A DNA stretch of 9,711 bases. Origin: an uncultured Tolumonas sp. (lineage in GTDB: Bacteria; Pseudomonadota; Gammaproteobacteria; Enterobacterales; Aeromonadaceae). The notes below the pieces were generated by a model. It did no database searches and was not told the origin of the DNA. It saw nothing but the letters and a program-made list of their open reading frames with translations. The DNA is taken from the NCBI GenBank assembly GCA_903931645.1, contig CAIZDF010000169.1, forward strand, positions 1-9,711. The letters are read 5' to 3'. Positions 7,822-9,711 of this stretch are shown here, in pieces; position 1 is the stretch's first letter, and every line of letters starts with the position of its first letter. The position numbers and the translations under genes were made by a program.

Positions 7822-8769
7822 GTGCCTGACATGAAGCTGTTTGCCGGTAACGCCACACCGGAATTAGCGCAAAAGATTGCCGACCGCCTCTTTACTAAAC
7901 TTGGCAGTGCAGCCGTAGGTCGCTTCAGCGATGGAGAGATCAGCGTACAAATCAACGAAAATGTACGTGGTAGTGATGTATTCATCATTCAATCAACCTG
8001 TGCTCCTACCAATGACAATCTGATGGAACTGATTGTTATGGTTGATGCCATGCGTCGTGCTTCCGCTGGTCGTATTACCGCGGTAATTCCTTACTTTGGC
8101 TATGCTCGTCAGGATCGTCGTGTACGTTCTTCACGTGTACCGATCACTGCAAAAGTTGTTGCTGATTTCCTGTCCAGCGTGGGTGTTGACCGCGTTCTGA
8201 CAGTCGATCTGCATGCTGAGCAGATTCAGGGCTTCTTCGATGTTCCTGTTGATAACGTATTTGGTAGCCCAGTTCTGCTGGAAGACATGAAATCACGTCA
8301 ACTGGAAGATCCTGTTGTTGTTTCTCCGGATATCGGTGGCGTAGTACGTGCGCGTGCTATCGCTAAACTGCTGGATGAAACTGACATCGCTATCATCGAT
8401 AAACGCCGTCCACGCGCTAACGTCTCTCAGGTTATGCACCTGATCGGTGACGTAGCAAACCGTGACTGCATTATCGTTGATGACATGATCGATACCGGTG
8501 GTACGCTGTGCAAAGCTGCTGAAGCTCTGAAAGAGCGCGGCGCTAAACGTGTATTTGCGTATGCCACTCACCCAATCTTCTCTGGTCTGGCAGCGAAAAA
8601 CATTGCTGAATCAGTGATTGATGAAGTGATCATTACCGATTCTATTCCGTTGAGCGATGAAATTCGTGCACTGGGTAAAGTGAAACAGCTGACTCTGGCA
8701 CCAATGCTGGCAGAAGCTATTCGCCGTATCAGCAATGAAGAATCTATCTCTGCCATGTTTGAACATTGA
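7822..8769 (+). CDS. prs: Ribose-phosphate pyrophosphokinase (PRPP synthetase)
   Basis: Prs transfers pyrophosphate from ATP to ribose 5-phosphate, making PRPP for purine, pyrimidine, histidine, tryptophan and NAD synthesis. The 315-residue product has the same length as the E. coli enzyme and is nearly collinear with it. Seen motifs are [16 protein letters not shown] (35-50), the ATP loop [10 protein letters not shown] (91-100), [11 protein letters not shown] (129-139, with His131), VVSPDIGG, the flexible catalytic loop KRRPRANV (194-201) and the PRPP-binding [11 protein letters not shown] (219-229). The start is GTG at 7822, with AGAGG 9 nt upstream; it gives the family N-terminus (M)PDMKLFAGN, whereas the ATG at 7831 would remove three conserved residues. 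Codon choice (CGT, CTG, GTT) suggests high expression. I saw no clear promoter and no PurR-like box in the 69-nt gap after ispE, so transcription from lolB is likely. A strong terminator follows. Confidence 0.98.
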   Translation: MPDMKLFAGNATPELAQKIADRLFTKLGSAAVGRFSDGEISVQINENVRGSDVFIIQSTCAPTNDNLMELIVMVDAMRRASAGRITAVIPYFGYARQDRRVRSSRVPITAKVVADFLSSVGVDRVLTVDLHAEQIQGFFDVPVDNVFGSPVLLEDMKSRQLEDPVVVSPDIGGVVRARAIAKLLDETDIAIIDKRRPRANVSQVMHLIGDVANRDCIIVDDMIDTGGTLCKAAEALKERGAKRVFAYATHPIFSGLAAKNIAESVIDEVIITDSIPLSDEIRALGKVKQLTLAPMLAEAIRRISNEESISAMFEH

Positions 8770-8788
8770 TTCAGATATTACAGAGTAT

Positions 8789-8817
8789 AAAAAAAGCCTC
8801 CGCAAGGAGGCTTTTTT
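8789..8817. terminator. Bidirectional rho-independent terminator between prs and yadH
   Basis: GCCTCC (8796-8801) and GGAGGC (8806-8811) form a perfect 6-bp GC stem closed by a GCAA tetraloop. Seven A lie on the left (8789-8795) and six T on the right (8812-8817), so a U-tract is made in both directions. It sits 19 nt after the prs stop and 16 nt after the stop of the convergent yadH, and serves both. Confidence 0.93.
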
Positions 8818-8833
8818 GTTTCTGGCAAATTGA

Positions 8834-9607
8834 TTAATGACGTAAACCCGTACCTTTCTTCACCAGCCACCAGCAAGTGGTATACAGCGCCAGAATAAAC
8901 AGCGACACCACCAGGTAGGATGTCCACATTGGTACATCAGAGATACCGATAAAGCCGTAACGGAAACCATTGATCATATAAATGATCGGGTTTACATGCG
9001 AGGCGGCCTGCCAGAATGGGGGTAATAATTGAATGGAATAAAATACCCCACCCAGATAAGTCAGCGGTGTCAGCACAAACGTCGGAATGATGCTGATATC
9101 ATCAAAACTCTTCGCAAAAATCGCGTTCAACAACCCACCTAGCGAGAATAGGATCGCCGTCAGCACTAACATGATGAATACGCTGACCGGATCATGCACA
9201 TGAAACGGCACAAAGAATAATGACACCGCCGTGACAATTGCACCGACGCACAAACCACGCGCCACACCACCGGCGACAAAACCCCAAATGATCAGATAAT
9301 TCGGCACCGGTGCTACCAACAACTCTTCGATATTGCGCTGGAACTTCGCACTGTAAAATGACGAAGAGACATTTGAATAAGAATTGGTGATCACCGACAT
9401 CATGATCAGACCCGGTACAATAAACTGCATGTACGTCACACCATGCATATCACCAATCCGGCTGCCGATCAGATTGCCGAAAATGACAAAATAGAGTGTC
9501 ATGGTGATCGCGGGTGGCACTAATGTTTGGATCCAAATTCGGGTAAAACGATTAATCTCTTTACGAACCAAGCTCTGGAATGCAATCCAGTAAACGGCGC
9601 TATTCAT
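8834..9607 (-). CDS. yadH: ABC-2 type transporter permease, YadH family
   Basis: This is the membrane subunit of an ABC-2 type exporter; the substrate of YadGH is not established. The 257-residue product is full length (E. coli YadH about 256) and highly similar to it, including IWIQTLVPPAITMTLYF, FGNLIGSRIGDMHG, RNIEELLVAPVP and SFDDISIIPTFVLTPL. Six hydrophobic segments are visible, at about 27-48, 59-80, 103-132, 142-165, 171-193 and 230-248. The cytosolic loop RNIEELLVAPVP, between segments two and three, is typical of coupling regions in this family. The ATG at 9607-9605 overlaps the stop of the upstream ATPase gene as ATGA, with AAAGGA upstream. The gene converges on prs, with a shared terminator between them. 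Confidence 0.95.
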   Translation of the reverse strand: MNSAVYWIAFQSLVRKEINRFTRIWIQTLVPPAITMTLYFVIFGNLIGSRIGDMHGVTYMQFIVPGLIMMSVITNSYSNVSSSFYSAKFQRNIEELLVAPVPNYLIIWGFVAGGVARGLCVGAIVTAVSLFFVPFHVHDPVSVFIMLVLTAILFSLGGLLNAIFAKSFDDISIIPTFVLTPLTYLGGVFYSIQLLPPFWQAASHVNPIIYMINGFRYGFIGISDVPMWTSYLVVSLFILALYTTCWWLVKKGTGLRH

Positions 9608-9711
9608 GCCTGACGTCCTTTTTCTACTAATGAAACAAACAACTCTTCCAGCCGGTTGGCTTTATTGCGCATACTCAGCACTTTAACGTTTTGATTGTTC
9701 AACTGCTCAAA
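9604..9711 (-). CDS. yadG: ABC transporter ATP-binding protein, YadG family, C-terminal end only
   Basis: Only the last 35 codons and the TGA stop are inside the window; the ATPase core (Walker A, signature and Walker B) lies beyond the right edge. The visible tail contains VKVLSMRNKANRLEELFVSL, which matches the C-terminus of E. coli YadG. The 4-nt overlap with yadH and the pairing itself support the call: YadG would energise transport through the YadH permease. The promoter is outside the window. Confidence 0.85.
   Translation of the reverse strand, partial: FEQLNNQNVKVLSMRNKANRLEELFVSLVEKGRQA

Overview
The window is a gammaproteobacterial chromosome segment dominated by a conserved housekeeping cluster. 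The minus strand carries hemA-prfA-prmC-sirB1-kdsA, and diverging from hemA on the plus strand is lolB-ispE-prs. This order is well known from Escherichia coli and relatives. Protein similarity to enteric orthologues is high but not species-level, and the flanking genes differ from the enteric ones. I infer a non-enteric relative such as the Aeromonadales (Tolumonas or Aeromonas type); this rests on recalled family sequences, not on a search.

Layout. Positions 1-1010 (minus) hold a two-gene start of a regulated efflux operon: a MarR-family repressor overlapping by 4 nt the N-terminal 181 codons of an HlyD/EmrA-type periplasmic adaptor that runs off the left edge. The marR promoter is AT-rich and has an inverted repeat over its -10 region, a likely autorepression operator. 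A terminator at 1105-1128 ends the next operon. Positions 1175-6121 (minus) hold hemA (first enzyme of tetrapyrrole synthesis), prfA (release factor 1), prmC (the methyltransferase that modifies the GGQ glutamine of release factors), sirB1 (TPR/transglutaminase-like protein) and kdsA (KDO-8-phosphate synthase). Gaps are 7-48 nt with no terminator inside. The sirB2 gene usually found between prmC and sirB1 in enterics is absent.

Positions 6122-6310 form the divergent control region, with candidate promoters in both directions and two small perfect inverted repeats. Positions 6311-8769 (plus) hold lolB (outer-membrane lipoprotein receptor; GTG start behind a strong Shine-Dalgarno), ispE (isoprenoid kinase; 4-nt overlap with lolB) and prs (PRPP synthetase; GTG start). 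A bidirectional terminator at 8789-8817 separates prs from a convergent ABC transporter pair, yadH (complete permease) and yadG (last 35 codons of the ATPase), on the minus strand.

The genes feed basic metabolism and the cell envelope: heme, translation termination, LPS KDO, lipoprotein insertion, isoprenoids and PRPP. I saw no tRNA or rRNA gene, CRISPR array, insertion sequence, prophage or clearly new system. The points of interest are small: a putative MarR operator, a valine at the HemA position that is a heme-binding cysteine in Salmonella, an Asn in place of the usual His in the SirB1 motif, loss of sirB2, and prmC carrying the only TAG stop among the visible genes.
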